Assembly: GCA_016789785.1 (NCBI GenBank)
Contig: JAEUQE010000003.1
Span: 36,303-100,302 of the forward strand
Direction: 5' to 3'
Source of the DNA: Bryobacterales bacterium
GTDB lineage: Bacteria; Acidobacteriota; Terriglobia; Bryobacterales; Bryobacteraceae
DNA length: 64,000 nt
This document shows positions 49,800-57,698 of the stretch, in pieces. Each line of letters opens with the position of its first letter. Position 1 is the first letter of the stretch. A program made the position numbers and the translations under genes. The notes under the pieces are model-generated. The model saw nothing but the letters and a program-made list of their open reading frames with translations. It searched no databases and was not told the DNA's origin.

Positions 49800-52690
49800 C
49801 AGAATGCCTGCCCGAGACTGAAGTGAAACTGGAAGCGGCTCACGCGCTGATCGACGGGACTGCCGAGGTTGTTGATCAGATCGTTGATGGAGCCGCGATA
49901 GCCTCGGAACGAAGGGGAGTTCATGCCGTAAGCGAAGTCAACGCGGATGGGCCCGATCGGCGTGCGGTATCTGACGCCGAAGCCGACGGCGTGCACCATG
50001 TAGTCGAAGTCTTCGCGGTCGCGCTGCTTGACGCGGAGAGAGATGCTGTCGAAGTTGGTGTAGACGTTGCCCGCGTCGTGAAAGATGACACCTCCGATGT
50101 TGTTTCCAATGAAAGGGAATCGCAACTCGGTCTGATTGAACAGCAGCGTGCGTCCGCCCAACGGAAAGCCGGTGAACACGTCGCGCGGGCCCGCCTGATT
50201 TTCGGGGAAGCCGCGATGCGACACTGCGCCTCCGGCGAAGAAACGCTCCGGGAGGGGAATGTCGACGCTGGCATAGTTGCCGATCCAGCCGAAGGTGGTA
50301 TTGCGGGACAGCACAACATCCCGCGACACCCGATGGTAGCTCGAGTTCCGCGCGAGGATGCGTCCGAAGGCGGCCTCGCTTGCGAAGGCTTTGTTGGCGA
50401 GAGAAACGTCGAGAGAAGAGTACAGCCCGCGCGTGGCATTCAACGGATCATCGCGACGGTCATTGATTACGGTGGCGGAGATCAGGCCCACGCGCACGGG
50501 TTGGGAGAACAGTGGTATGAGCGCCGGCTCGATCTTGATGTCCGAGACAGAGACGCGACGGTAGACGAAGCGGAATTGTCCCGACACGGCACGGGTGAAG
50601 CGCTGGCCGAACTGGAGCGCGCCTTCGGCCCTGCGAGAGGCGAAGGTGCGGACGTTGCGGGAATCGTCATAGAGTGCTGTGAGGGTGAGGTTCAGATCCT
50701 CCCGGCCCTGGAACTGCGGCGCGAGGTAGGTGAACAAGGCACGGTTTTGCAGCGTGGAGAAGCGCGTCTGCACGCCGACGGTGTGTCCCACGCCAAACAC
50801 GTTGAGGCGGCTCAATCCCAGCGAGACACGTGGCGCGAAGGCCGCTCCGCCAGCCGGGGAAGCAAGGCTGGTCTGGCTTCCACCAATGCGTCCGAACTCG
50901 GCGCCGATACCACTGTTGAACGAGTAGCGGCTCGCTTCTTCCATTTGATAGAGCAGACGTTTCTCCCGCGTGCTGCCGGTAGGGTTTTCGAGCGCCATGT
51001 CGACCTTCGCGAAGATGCCGAGGTCGTAGAGGCGGCGCTGGCTGAACACCATGCTGCTGAGCGAGAGCGGGGTCCCAGGATCGAGACTGATGCGGCTGTT
51101 GACGAGCGATGGCCTGGTGGAGATCAGGCCGTTCACCTGCACGTCGCGCACATACAGGCGGCGCCCTTCGCTGATGGCATATTTCAGATTCATCATCCGC
51201 GGGCGGTCCGCGGGCGTTGAGATGATCTCCATGGTCGCATCGGGGTAGCCATTGTCATAGTAGACGTTGAGGATGTTGTCGCGGTCGGTGGCAACGTTGA
51301 ATGCGCTGTAGGGTTGGCCTTCGGTGGAAGTGAGGATCGACTGAATGTAGGGATAGATGCGGAGATCCACGCCGGAAATCTCAAGCTCATTGACGAACCA
51401 CTGCTGGCCTTCCACCACTTCCAGAAAAACTGCGACCTCCCGTTCCTTGCCTTTGTAGTTGCGTTCCACGCGCGACTTCACCTCCACGTCGCGAAACCCG
51501 TTGGAACGGTACAGCTCTTCGATGGCAGCTTTGTCGCGGGCGAGCTGATCTTCGCTGAACCGGCCATTGCGGATGCGAAGCGGATGGGCGGTAAGAATGC
51601 CCATGCGCTCGCGAATGGTCATGGTGTCGAAGTAACTGTTGCCGCTGATTTCGATGTGCTCGAGTTTGTAGCGGCTTCCGCGGTCGATGGTGTATTCGAT
51701 GCTTTGCTCGTCCGCGGAAACCTCGTCGCGGGCGAACGCGACTTTCGTATCGAAATAGCCCTGGGCTTGAAAATGCTGTGTGATGTTGCGCTGGCCTTCG
51801 ATGAGCAGGTCCTGATCCACGGACTGCTCCTGATAGATCGGAATCAGATCCTTGAGACGGCCGCGGGAGAGTTTCGCGCCTACCGCTTTCACGGACACCT
51901 TGGGGCCCGCTTCAATGCGCAGTTCGGGCCGCACGTGGTTTTCGTCGCGGCTGTAAGCAGCGGAGGTGAGATCGACTTTCGCCAGCAGATAGTCGTTCTT
52001 CAAATAAGAACGACGCACGCGATCCAGGCCTTGTTGCAGGCGTTGATCGGAAAGCTGCTTCCAGCCGAGCAGGCCCCACCATCGCATCCAGCGCGTCGCG
52101 CGCAGCACCACGTTTTCGTCGCGTTTCAGCGTGCCTGCGATCACGGGCCGCGCAAAGTAGGCGCGCGGGCCGGGGTTGATGAGGAACTGGATATGCAGTT
52201 CATCCTCGCCGGGAAAGCGCTCGACCAGGGGTTGGATACGGGGCGAATAGAAGCCGTTCGAACGCAGCACTTCATGCAGACCCTTAATCGCCTCCACCAG
52301 CTGCTCGTCGCTATAGCGGGCGCCAAGTTCCAGCTTCGTTGCGCTCAGAAGTTGCTCGCGGTTTGGGGGCTCCACGAAACCTTCCATGGTCACCCGGGTG
52401 ATGAACCAGTTCTGACGGGTCAAGAAAGTCAGCACGACCTTCTGATGCTGAAGAACCGCATCCACGGCAATCTCGTCATAGCGGCCGGTTGCATAGAGCC
52501 TCTGAATCGCGGCACGAACCTGGAGGGAGGTCAGCGGCGCGCCCGGAGAGATGCCGGCGAGGCGGTTGAGTTCCGCGGCGGGGAGCGGTTGTGACGAGGG
52601 GTTGAAGCGTACCTCGGCCACTTCCTTGCCTTCATAGCCAGCGGGCGCACCCACGGCCAGAACTGGCAGGAAAGCCCAGAAAACACGCAT
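49799..52690 (-). CDS. Omp85-family (BamA/TamA-like) outer-membrane assembly protein
   Basis: 963 residues from the ATG at 52690 (MRVFWAFLPVLAVGAPAGYE, signal peptide). About five to six POTRA domains run to about residue 610 (e.g. VAEVRFNPSSQPLPAAELNR, KVVLTFLTRQNWFITRVTME, LEHIEISGNSYFDTMTIRER). They are followed by a 16-strand barrel with the D15 signature regions FAGGAVSHRGFPENQAGPRD and LGGRTLLFNQTELRFPFIGN, then IGPIRVDFAYGM and a C-terminal FQFHFSLGQAF ending in Phe. Because SurA-like and TamB genes follow, it is best read as the TamA partner; the number of POTRAs is higher than in proteobacterial TamA, which has three. Confidence 0.9.
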   Translation of the reverse strand: MRVFWAFLPVLAVGAPAGYEGKEVAEVRFNPSSQPLPAAELNRLAGISPGAPLTSLQVRAAIQRLYATGRYDEIAVDAVLQHQKVVLTFLTRQNWFITRVTMEGFVEPPNREQLLSATKLELGARYSDEQLVEAIKGLHEVLRSNGFYSPRIQPLVERFPGEDELHIQFLINPGPRAYFARPVIAGTLKRDENVVLRATRWMRWWGLLGWKQLSDQRLQQGLDRVRRSYLKNDYLLAKVDLTSAAYSRDENHVRPELRIEAGPKVSVKAVGAKLSRGRLKDLIPIYQEQSVDQDLLIEGQRNITQHFQAQGYFDTKVAFARDEVSADEQSIEYTIDRGSRYKLEHIEISGNSYFDTMTIRERMGILTAHPLRIRNGRFSEDQLARDKAAIEELYRSNGFRDVEVKSRVERNYKGKEREVAVFLEVVEGQQWFVNELEISGVDLRIYPYIQSILTSTEGQPYSAFNVATDRDNILNVYYDNGYPDATMEIISTPADRPRMMNLKYAISEGRRLYVRDVQVNGLISTRPSLVNSRISLDPGTPLSLSSMVFSQRRLYDLGIFAKVDMALENPTGSTREKRLLYQMEEASRYSFNSGIGAEFGRIGGSQTSLASPAGGAAFAPRVSLGLSRLNVFGVGHTVGVQTRFSTLQNRALFTYLAPQFQGREDLNLTLTALYDDSRNVRTFASRRAEGALQFGQRFTRAVSGQFRFVYRRVSVSDIKIEPALIPLFSQPVRVGLISATVINDRRDDPLNATRGLYSSLDVSLANKAFASEAAFGRILARNSSYHRVSRDVVLSRNTTFGWIGNYASVDIPLPERFFAGGAVSHRGFPENQAGPRDVFTGFPLGGRTLLFNQTELRFPFIGNNIGGVIFHDAGNVYTNFDSISLRVKQRDREDFDYMVHAVGFGVRYRTPIGPIRVDFAYGMNSPSFRGYRGSINDLINNLGSPVDQRVSRFQFHFSLGQAF

Positions 52691-53341
52691 CGCGCATGGG
52701 CAAGGAACGCGGGACGGCACTCGGCACCATGATACGACAGTACCAGTCAGTGGGGTGCACGGAATTGGGCCAGTCCCACTTCCTCATCGCTGCTCCCGCG
52801 ACGATTCCGGATGTCTGTTCGATGGGATGAGCGAGAGGCGAATCAAGCCGCGATGCAACCTCCGCTTCTTCGTCCAGGAGGATGATTTGTGTCCAGCCCC
52901 GCCCGCGGTGGGCGAAGCTTACCCGCCTGATCATTGAGGATCGTCAGTTGTGCCACCAAGCCTTGCAGCCGAGGGTCCTCGTCCAGGCCTGTTGGCCATC
53001 GCGGGGGGCAACGAACGACCGATTGATACTCTTGCCGGGCGATTTTTGATGAGGCGGAACTCAGGGTGGCCAACGCCATCCGGGTGGACCTCGATGCATC
53101 CGTCAAGCCGGCGGGTTCACTTCTGGGTCGCACCGCGTGACACTCCGGTCAGACGGGCGTCTACGGTATGTTGATACAATTAAGGGTTGCACCCGTGCGC
53201 ATCCTCCGAAGTTCCTCTTGGTGTGCCTGTACTTTCCGGCAAGTCGAGACCGTAGGATTGAACCGGCACAAGCTCGCGGCATTGGTCCGGCTGAGCGTGT
53301 GCGCGCACGAAACGAATGGATCGAGTGGAAGAGGTGTTTTT
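52691..53341. other. Gene-poor interval
   Basis: About 650 bp without a gene I can support. A short open stretch near 53050-53140 (DEAELRVANAIRVDLDASVK followed by PAGSLLGRT and a stop) looks protein-like but is too short and lacks a start; it could be a decayed fragment. Confidence 0.5.
53172..53180 (+). promoter_or_regulatory. Possible extended -10 promoter for the WG-repeat lipoprotein
   Basis: TGATACAAT is an extended -10 (TGnTACAAT). It would give a leader of about 155 nt before the GTG at 53342. No convincing -35. Confidence 0.35.
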
Positions 53342-54340
53342 GTGAAACGAGCGTTCCCGCTACTGGCAACGTCGCTAGTCCTGCTTTTGGCTGGCTGCAA
53401 ACAATCGGAATCCGGCGGCAAGGTCTCGGCTGCCAAGGAGCAAGGCCCGGATGGGAAGCCGGCCGCATCGGCCCCCGTTGGTGAGATGAAGGGCAAGGCT
53501 GGCGAGTTGTACCCCATTCTTCAGGACAAGAAGTGGGGCTTCATGGACAGCACCGGCAAGGTGACGATCGAGCCGAAGTATCTGCGCGCTTCGCGATTCT
53601 TCGACGACCTCGCACTGGTGGCCGATGACAACAACAAGATCGGCTACATCAACCGCGAAGGCAAGATGGTGATTGAGCCGAAGTTCGATGCGGCCGCCCC
53701 CTTTCATGAAGGCTATGCCGCTGCGTTTGAAGGGAAGAAGGCGGGTCTGATCAACAAGAAGGGGGATTGGGTGCTATCCCCTGGCTACGTGCGCATCGGG
53801 AAGTTCTCTGGCGGACTTGCTCCGGCGGTGATTGTGCGCAGCCGCGGCGAGATTCAGGCTGAGGATGGGGGCTACATTGATCCGAAAGGCAATTTCGTGA
53901 TCGCGCCGCAATTCGACCCGGGCCTTACCTCCTTCAACGAAGATCTGGCGGGCGTGCGGCGGGTGGGCCAGCTTTGGAGCTTCATTGACCGCAGCGGCAA
54001 AACGGTGATTGCCCCCAAGTGGTTCGCCGTAGGCCAGTTTGCGGAAGGTCTTGCGGGCGCGGCCGAAGAGAAATCCAAGTGGGGCTTCATTGACAAAACC
54101 GGCACCTGGGTGGTCACGCCGAAGTTCAAACAGGTCCGCTTCTTCTCTGAAGGGCTGGCTGGCGTGCAGACGATGGACAATCCGAAATGGGGCTATGTGG
54201 ACCGCAAGGGCGAGATGGTGATCAAGGCCCAGTTCGACGGTGTGGATCAATTCCTGGATGGAATCGCGATGGTCCAGGTGGGTGCGAAGATCGCATACAT
54301 CGACAAGAATGGCCAGTTCGTGCGTCAGCCCACTGAGTAG
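53342..54340 (+). CDS. WG-repeat lipoprotein
   Basis: 332 residues from a GTG at 53342; the choice is fixed by the signal peptide right after it (MKRAFPLLATSLVLLLAGC, lipobox cysteine C19) and by GAAGAGG upstream. The frame is open to 53168 but nothing there is protein-like. From about 55 on there are seven or so WG repeats of about 38 residues: KWGFMDSTGKVTIEPKYLRA, KIGYINREGKMVIEPKFDAA, KAGLINKKGDWVLSPGYVRI, WSFIDRSGKTVIAPKWFAVG, KWGFIDKTGTWVVTPKFKQV, KWGYVDRKGEMVIKAQFDGV. WG repeats make beta-strand ladders for protein binding. Periplasmic or outer-membrane anchored; the role is unknown. Confidence 0.9.
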   Translation: MKRAFPLLATSLVLLLAGCKQSESGGKVSAAKEQGPDGKPAASAPVGEMKGKAGELYPILQDKKWGFMDSTGKVTIEPKYLRASRFFDDLALVADDNNKIGYINREGKMVIEPKFDAAAPFHEGYAAAFEGKKAGLINKKGDWVLSPGYVRIGKFSGGLAPAVIVRSRGEIQAEDGGYIDPKGNFVIAPQFDPGLTSFNEDLAGVRRVGQLWSFIDRSGKTVIAPKWFAVGQFAEGLAGAAEEKSKWGFIDKTGTWVVTPKFKQVRFFSEGLAGVQTMDNPKWGYVDRKGEMVIKAQFDGVDQFLDGIAMVQVGAKIAYIDKNGQFVRQPTE

Positions 54341-54374
54341 GGCGGGCCGGATGGAACTCGCAGACCCCTCCCGG

Positions 54375-54403
54375 TTGACGCTTCAACCGCCATCAGGTAT
54401 ATG
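54375..54403 (+). promoter_or_regulatory. Sigma-70-like promoter of tatAC
   Basis: TTGACG (54375-54380), 17-bp spacer, TATATG (54398-54403). A strong ribosome site AGAGGAGG (54425-54432) precedes the tatA ATG at 54444. Confidence 0.65.
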
Positions 54404-54443
54404 ATGGGAGTGGTTCGCAACTGTAGAGGAGGTTTTTGTCCGT

Positions 54444-54953
54444 ATGTGGTCGTTGGGCTGGCAAGAAACAATGGTGATCTTTCTGCTGGCTCTTCTGCTG
54501 TTCGGTCCTAAAAAACTTCCGGAACTCGGCAAGAACATCGCGAAGGGATTGGCGGAGTTTCGCCGTCATTCGAGCGACCTGAAGTCGACGTTCGACCGTG
54601 AGATGGCTAACATTGAGCGGGAGACGAATCCGATCAAGGAGACTGCCCAGGAGATCAACAACTCGACTTACGATTACTCGTATTATGAGAATTCCTATTA
54701 CGAGAACTCGTCGTCAGACTCCGGCAACACAGGCTCGACATCCGCTTCGCAGGATTCCACCGTAAGCGCTTCCGCAACTCAGGGCGCTGAATCGACGACG
54801 GCCGCCGCATCGGGCGAAGCCGCAGGCGGGACCCAGACGGTCTCCGCTTCCGCGGGTGAGTCCGATGGGGGGGAGGCTCCCGTGCAGATGGCTTCCAGTG
54901 AGGCCTCGCCGGCTGAAACCATTACGGTTGACAAGCCGGTGGCGCGCAGCTAA
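54444..54953 (+). CDS. tatA: Twin-arginine translocase subunit TatA/TatB type
   Basis: 169 residues. Short N-terminal membrane helix (MVIFLLALLLF, 10-20), the hinge FGPKKLPELGKNIAKGLAEF (20-39) and an amphipathic helix: the TatA signature. The tail (about 75-169) is unusually long for TatA and low-complexity, starting with a tyrosine-rich stretch (STYDYSYYENSYYENSSSD) and continuing Ser/Ala/Thr/Glu-rich. TatA forms the protein-conducting assembly for folded, RR-signal proteins. It is followed 24 bp later by tatC. No separate tatB is seen, so this protein may serve both roles, as in Gram-positive minimal systems. Confidence 0.93.
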   Translation: MWSLGWQETMVIFLLALLLFGPKKLPELGKNIAKGLAEFRRHSSDLKSTFDREMANIERETNPIKETAQEINNSTYDYSYYENSYYENSSSDSGNTGSTSASQDSTVSASATQGAESTTAAASGEAAGGTQTVSASAGESDGGEAPVQMASSEASPAETITVDKPVARS

Positions 54954-54977
54954 CGCCGGGCAGCGCACGAACAGAGA

Positions 54978-56117
54978 ATGGCTCAAGAACCTGACAAGCA
55001 AGGTGCGTCCTCCGAGACGCCGAAACCTGATTCCACTGGCGCCACCAGTGAGGTTACGTCTTCGAGCCATACCCAGAACGTCGACGATTCGTACGGTTAT
55101 TACGACGATCCCTACGCGTATGAAAACAATGCCGTTCCGGTAGCGCAGGAGCAGGCAGGGTCTCCGCCGCCGGCAGCATCATCGCCCGCGCCGCCCCCGC
55201 CGCCTTCTGCACCGGCAGAAGAAGAGGAGTCTCCAGATGATGACGGGATGCTCCGGATGTCGTTTCTCGACCATCTGGAGGAACTGCGGTCCCGGATCAT
55301 CAAGGCAATCACGGGGCTCGGCGTAGCATTTCTGCTGAGCCTCACATTCTCCAGTTATCTTTGGAATTTCGTGCGCGCGCCAGCGAAGGACGCGCTCATC
55401 CAACTTGGCATCAACCCGCCGAAACTCGTGCAGACCACTCCGCTTGAGTCGTTCTCGATCATCTGGGTGAAGCTGCCCCTGTTGACGGCGATCTTCATCG
55501 GTTCCCCCTGGGTGCTGTATCAGGTATGGGCGTTCATTGCCCCAGGGCTGTACAAGCGCGAGCGGCGATGGGCCGTGCCTTTCATCCTCGTTTCCGCGGG
55601 CCTGTTTGTGGCGGGCGGGTTGTTTGCCTACTTTGTCGCCTTCCGCTTCGGACTGGTGTTCCTCCTGGGTCTGGGCCGCGACTTTGACCTGCAGGTGCTG
55701 GTTTCCATCAGCGAGTATTTCGACCTCTTCATCAACGTGGTGCTCGGCGTGGCGCTGGTGTTCGAACTGCCAGTGATCATCTTTTTCCTGACGCTGTTGC
55801 ATCTGCTGTCGCCCCGGTGGCTGCTCGAGAACTCGCGCTATGCGATTCTCGGAATCGTGGTTTTGGCGGCCATCATCACGCCGACCCCGGACATTTTCAA
55901 CCTGATGATCTTCTCGGTACCCATGGTGCTGCTGTACTTCGTGGGCGTTTTCGCCAGCTACCTCCTGGTGCTGCATCGCGAAGAACAAAAGTTCCCGTGG
56001 AAGTTGCTGCTGGGCATTTTCGGCGGCTTCCTCGTTCTGGGAGCGGGTATCGTCTACATTGCCATCTCGCGGCACGGCTATCATTTCGTACCCCAATTCC
56101 CGTTTTTGACGCGTTAG
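54978..56117 (+). CDS. tatC: Sec-independent translocase protein TatC, with long N-terminal extension
   Basis: 379 residues. The TatC core starts at about 93 with MSFLDHLEELRSRIIKAITG (signal-peptide-binding N-terminus) and has six membrane helices; FSIIWVKLPLLTAIFIGSPW, LYQVWAFIAPGLYKRERRWA and ITPTPDIFNLMIFSVPMVLL are typical. The first 90 residues are an extra hydrophilic region: tyrosine/acid-rich (DDSYGYYDDPYAYENNAVPV) then proline-rich (PPPAASSPAPPPPPSAPAEE), ending DDDG. TatC recognises twin-arginine signals; this window alone holds at least six candidate substrates. The start at 54978 is the first ATG after tatA; a shorter start at the MLRMSF methionines is possible. Confidence 0.95.
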   Translation: MAQEPDKQGASSETPKPDSTGATSEVTSSSHTQNVDDSYGYYDDPYAYENNAVPVAQEQAGSPPPAASSPAPPPPPSAPAEEEESPDDDGMLRMSFLDHLEELRSRIIKAITGLGVAFLLSLTFSSYLWNFVRAPAKDALIQLGINPPKLVQTTPLESFSIIWVKLPLLTAIFIGSPWVLYQVWAFIAPGLYKRERRWAVPFILVSAGLFVAGGLFAYFVAFRFGLVFLLGLGRDFDLQVLVSISEYFDLFINVVLGVALVFELPVIIFFLTLLHLLSPRWLLENSRYAILGIVVLAAIITPTPDIFNLMIFSVPMVLLYFVGVFASYLLVLHREEQKFPWKLLLGIFGGFLVLGAGIVYIAISRHGYHFVPQFPFLTR

Positions 56118-56189
56118 CATCTTTCCGTCACGGCGGCTTTCGTAGTCCAATAAGACATGTGGATTCCAGGCATCTCTGGAGCTTTGTAA

Positions 56190-56501
56190 ATGGACCTGAC
56201 GAAAGCGATTCGCGAACTACAGCACGAGAAACGGCGCATTGAGCAGGTGATCGCCCATCTGGAGACACTCGTTTCCCGGGAAGGCGGGCCTAAGCCTGTC
56301 GCCGGACCGAAGAAGCGCGGCCGGAAGGGGATGTCCATTGAAGAGCGCGGCGATATGTCGCGCCGGATGAAAGAGTATTGGGCGAAGCGCCGCAAGGAGG
56401 AGTCGGGCAGCGAAGCCGAGGCAGCCCAGGAAGCCCCGGCAGCGCAGGAAGACGTAGGGCCGGATAGCGCTGCCTCCGCGGAACCGGAAGCTACTTCTTG
56501 A
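56190..56501 (+). CDS. Small coiled-coil/AT-hook protein
   Basis: 103 residues: an N-terminal coiled coil (LTKAIRELQHEKRRIEQVIA, 3-22), a basic AT-hook-like segment (GPKKRGRKGMSIEERGDMSR, about 40-58), YWAKRRKEE, then an Ala/Glu-rich tail. Similar small proteins are frequent in Acidobacteria and look like minor-groove DNA-binding or nucleoid factors; no function is proven. Its 3' end overlaps the convergent methyltransferase gene by 11 bp. Confidence 0.7.
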   Translation: MDLTKAIRELQHEKRRIEQVIAHLETLVSREGGPKPVAGPKKRGRKGMSIEERGDMSRRMKEYWAKRRKEESGSEAEAAQEAPAAQEDVGPDSAASAEPEATS

Positions 56502-57162
56502 AGTACCAAAGCCAAAAGTACTGCTGACCGGCGCCATGCCGGTAGCGAGGCTCGAATCCGCACCGTTCGGCCATTGCCACGGCGTCGGCATCGGAATAGG
56601 CGACACCGAGCCAAGTGTCACCCGGCGCCGTCTGAATCGTGAAATCGCCTTGGACCTGGAATTTGAACAGCGCGCCGGGCCGCAATAGGCGGTGGACCTC
56701 GCGCACGTAGCTCTCAATCACGTCACGGCTCGGAATGTGCTGGAAGACGATGGATGAGAAGGCGAAGTCGAAGGTGCCGTCCTCGCGGATTCCGCTGAGA
56801 TCCTTGCCGTTGGTTTGGAGCAGGTGCGCATGTGGGTAGCCGGCAAGTGCGGCGGTAGCCCGGCGGATCATCTCGCCGCTGACATCCACGCCCCACACCG
56901 TACCGAACAGTTCGGAGAGCGCCCGCGTCACCCGCCCGGCGCCGCATCCGATTTCGAGCACCTTCATCTGCTTCGGATCCTTGCCCTGGCAGATGTTCGT
57001 CATGTCGGTGAGGATCTCCTCGGCGACGGTGCGCTGGCCAGAGCGGAAGAACTCCTCATCGGTCCAGTCTTCGCGCTCGGTGTTGACGTAGTAACGCGCG
57101 TTTTCCCGGGCCCGCTCGTCCCAATCCTGCTGCATCTTTTTGAGTTGTTCTTCGATCGTCAT
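56491..57162 (-). CDS. Class I SAM-dependent methyltransferase
   Basis: 223 residues. Motif I VLEIGCGAGRVTRAL (about 69-83), an acidic residue after strand 2 (VWGVDVSGEMIRRA), motif II/III region DGTFDFAFSSIVFQHIPSRD, then VHRLLRPGALFKFQVQGDF. It is a UbiE/COQ5-like single-domain enzyme that moves a methyl group from S-adenosylmethionine to a small molecule. The substrate cannot be guessed; the N-terminal 60 residues (EQLKKMQQDWDERARENARY) are a common cap in acidobacterial homologues. Isolated from neighbours by convergent and divergent genes. Confidence 0.88.
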   Translation of the reverse strand: MTIEEQLKKMQQDWDERARENARYYVNTEREDWTDEEFFRSGQRTVAEEILTDMTNICQGKDPKQMKVLEIGCGAGRVTRALSELFGTVWGVDVSGEMIRRATAALAGYPHAHLLQTNGKDLSGIREDGTFDFAFSSIVFQHIPSRDVIESYVREVHRLLRPGALFKFQVQGDFTIQTAPGDTWLGVAYSDADAVAMAERCGFEPRYRHGAGQQYFWLWYFKK

Positions 57163-57207
57163 GCCGCTGATTCTTTATTGTAGCGATGTGCCGGATGTTG
57201 AGGCGCA

Positions 57208-57216
57208 TGTTATACT
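57208..57216 (+). promoter_or_regulatory. Extended -10 promoter of tRNA-Ala
   Basis: TGTTATACT (TGnTATACT) 15 bp before the tRNA. No good -35 is apparent. Confidence 0.5.
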
Positions 57217-57231
57217 CAGAATTGACCCTGT

Positions 57232-57307
57232 GGGCGGCTAGCTCAGTTGGGAGAGCGCAGCGTTCGCAATGCTGAGGTCGTGGGTTCGATCCCCACGCCG
57301 TCCACCA
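57232..57307 (+). tRNA. tRNA-Ala (anticodon CGC)
   Basis: 76 nt with an encoded CCA end. Acceptor GGGCGGC/GCCGTCC, D-arm GCTC...GAGC, anticodon stem CAGCG/TGCTG with loop TTCGCAA giving CGC at 34-36, T-arm GTGGG-TTCGATC-CCCAC, then A and CCA. The anticodon reads GCG alanine codons. Confidence 0.97.
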
Positions 57308-57394
57308 TCCCCCCTTCAATCCTAAACAGATTCACTCTGAAAACTTCTGCTTCAGTGCAATGCTCCTTGTTTCGAGGATAGTAACTCCGTAAGC

Positions 57395-57603
57395 CGGTAA
57401 CGCAGACTTCAGTCTGCCGCCTCGACACTCTTGTCGAGGGCCGTGCTGGGGCGGCGAGTCTCCCCCTGATGGATCATAGGCGCTCGACCAGAAGGGCGCC
57501 CCGGCTCGCAGGACATCCGCGATCGCACATTTCGTTCACCTCGCCCTGCACCGAGACGATTCTCGGTGCGGCAGGCTAAAGCCTAGCTAGCTAGCGCCAC
57601 CGT
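57395..57603 (+). repeat. Dispersed palindromic intergenic element, copy C
   Basis: About 209 bp. GGTAACGCAGACTTCAGTCT at the left, CCTCGACA/TGTCGAGG palindrome, TCACCTCGCCCTGCACCGAG, and GGCAGGCTAAAGCCTAG with CGCCACCGT at the right. Inserted just after the tRNA; contains no gene. Confidence 0.85.
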
Positions 57604-57698
57604 AAGGTGCGCAGTTGGCGCTTCAGTGCGAGGCAGTCATCGGCCGGAAACCGGGAGATATGCGAAGCGTGCTTCCGGCGGTTGCCGCAAGTTCGCGG

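Noticed and set aside
49823..51220. 465-residue plus-strand open frame, with similar ones at 51314-52594, 46015-47466 and 18165-19826
   Set aside because: All are shadows of long minus-strand outer-membrane or periplasmic genes. Composition is codon-mirror type and no motifs are present.
57056..57319. Minus-strand open frame containing GSNPRPQHCERCALPTELA
   Set aside because: This is the well-known false translation of a tRNA gene (tRNA-Ala at 57232-57307).
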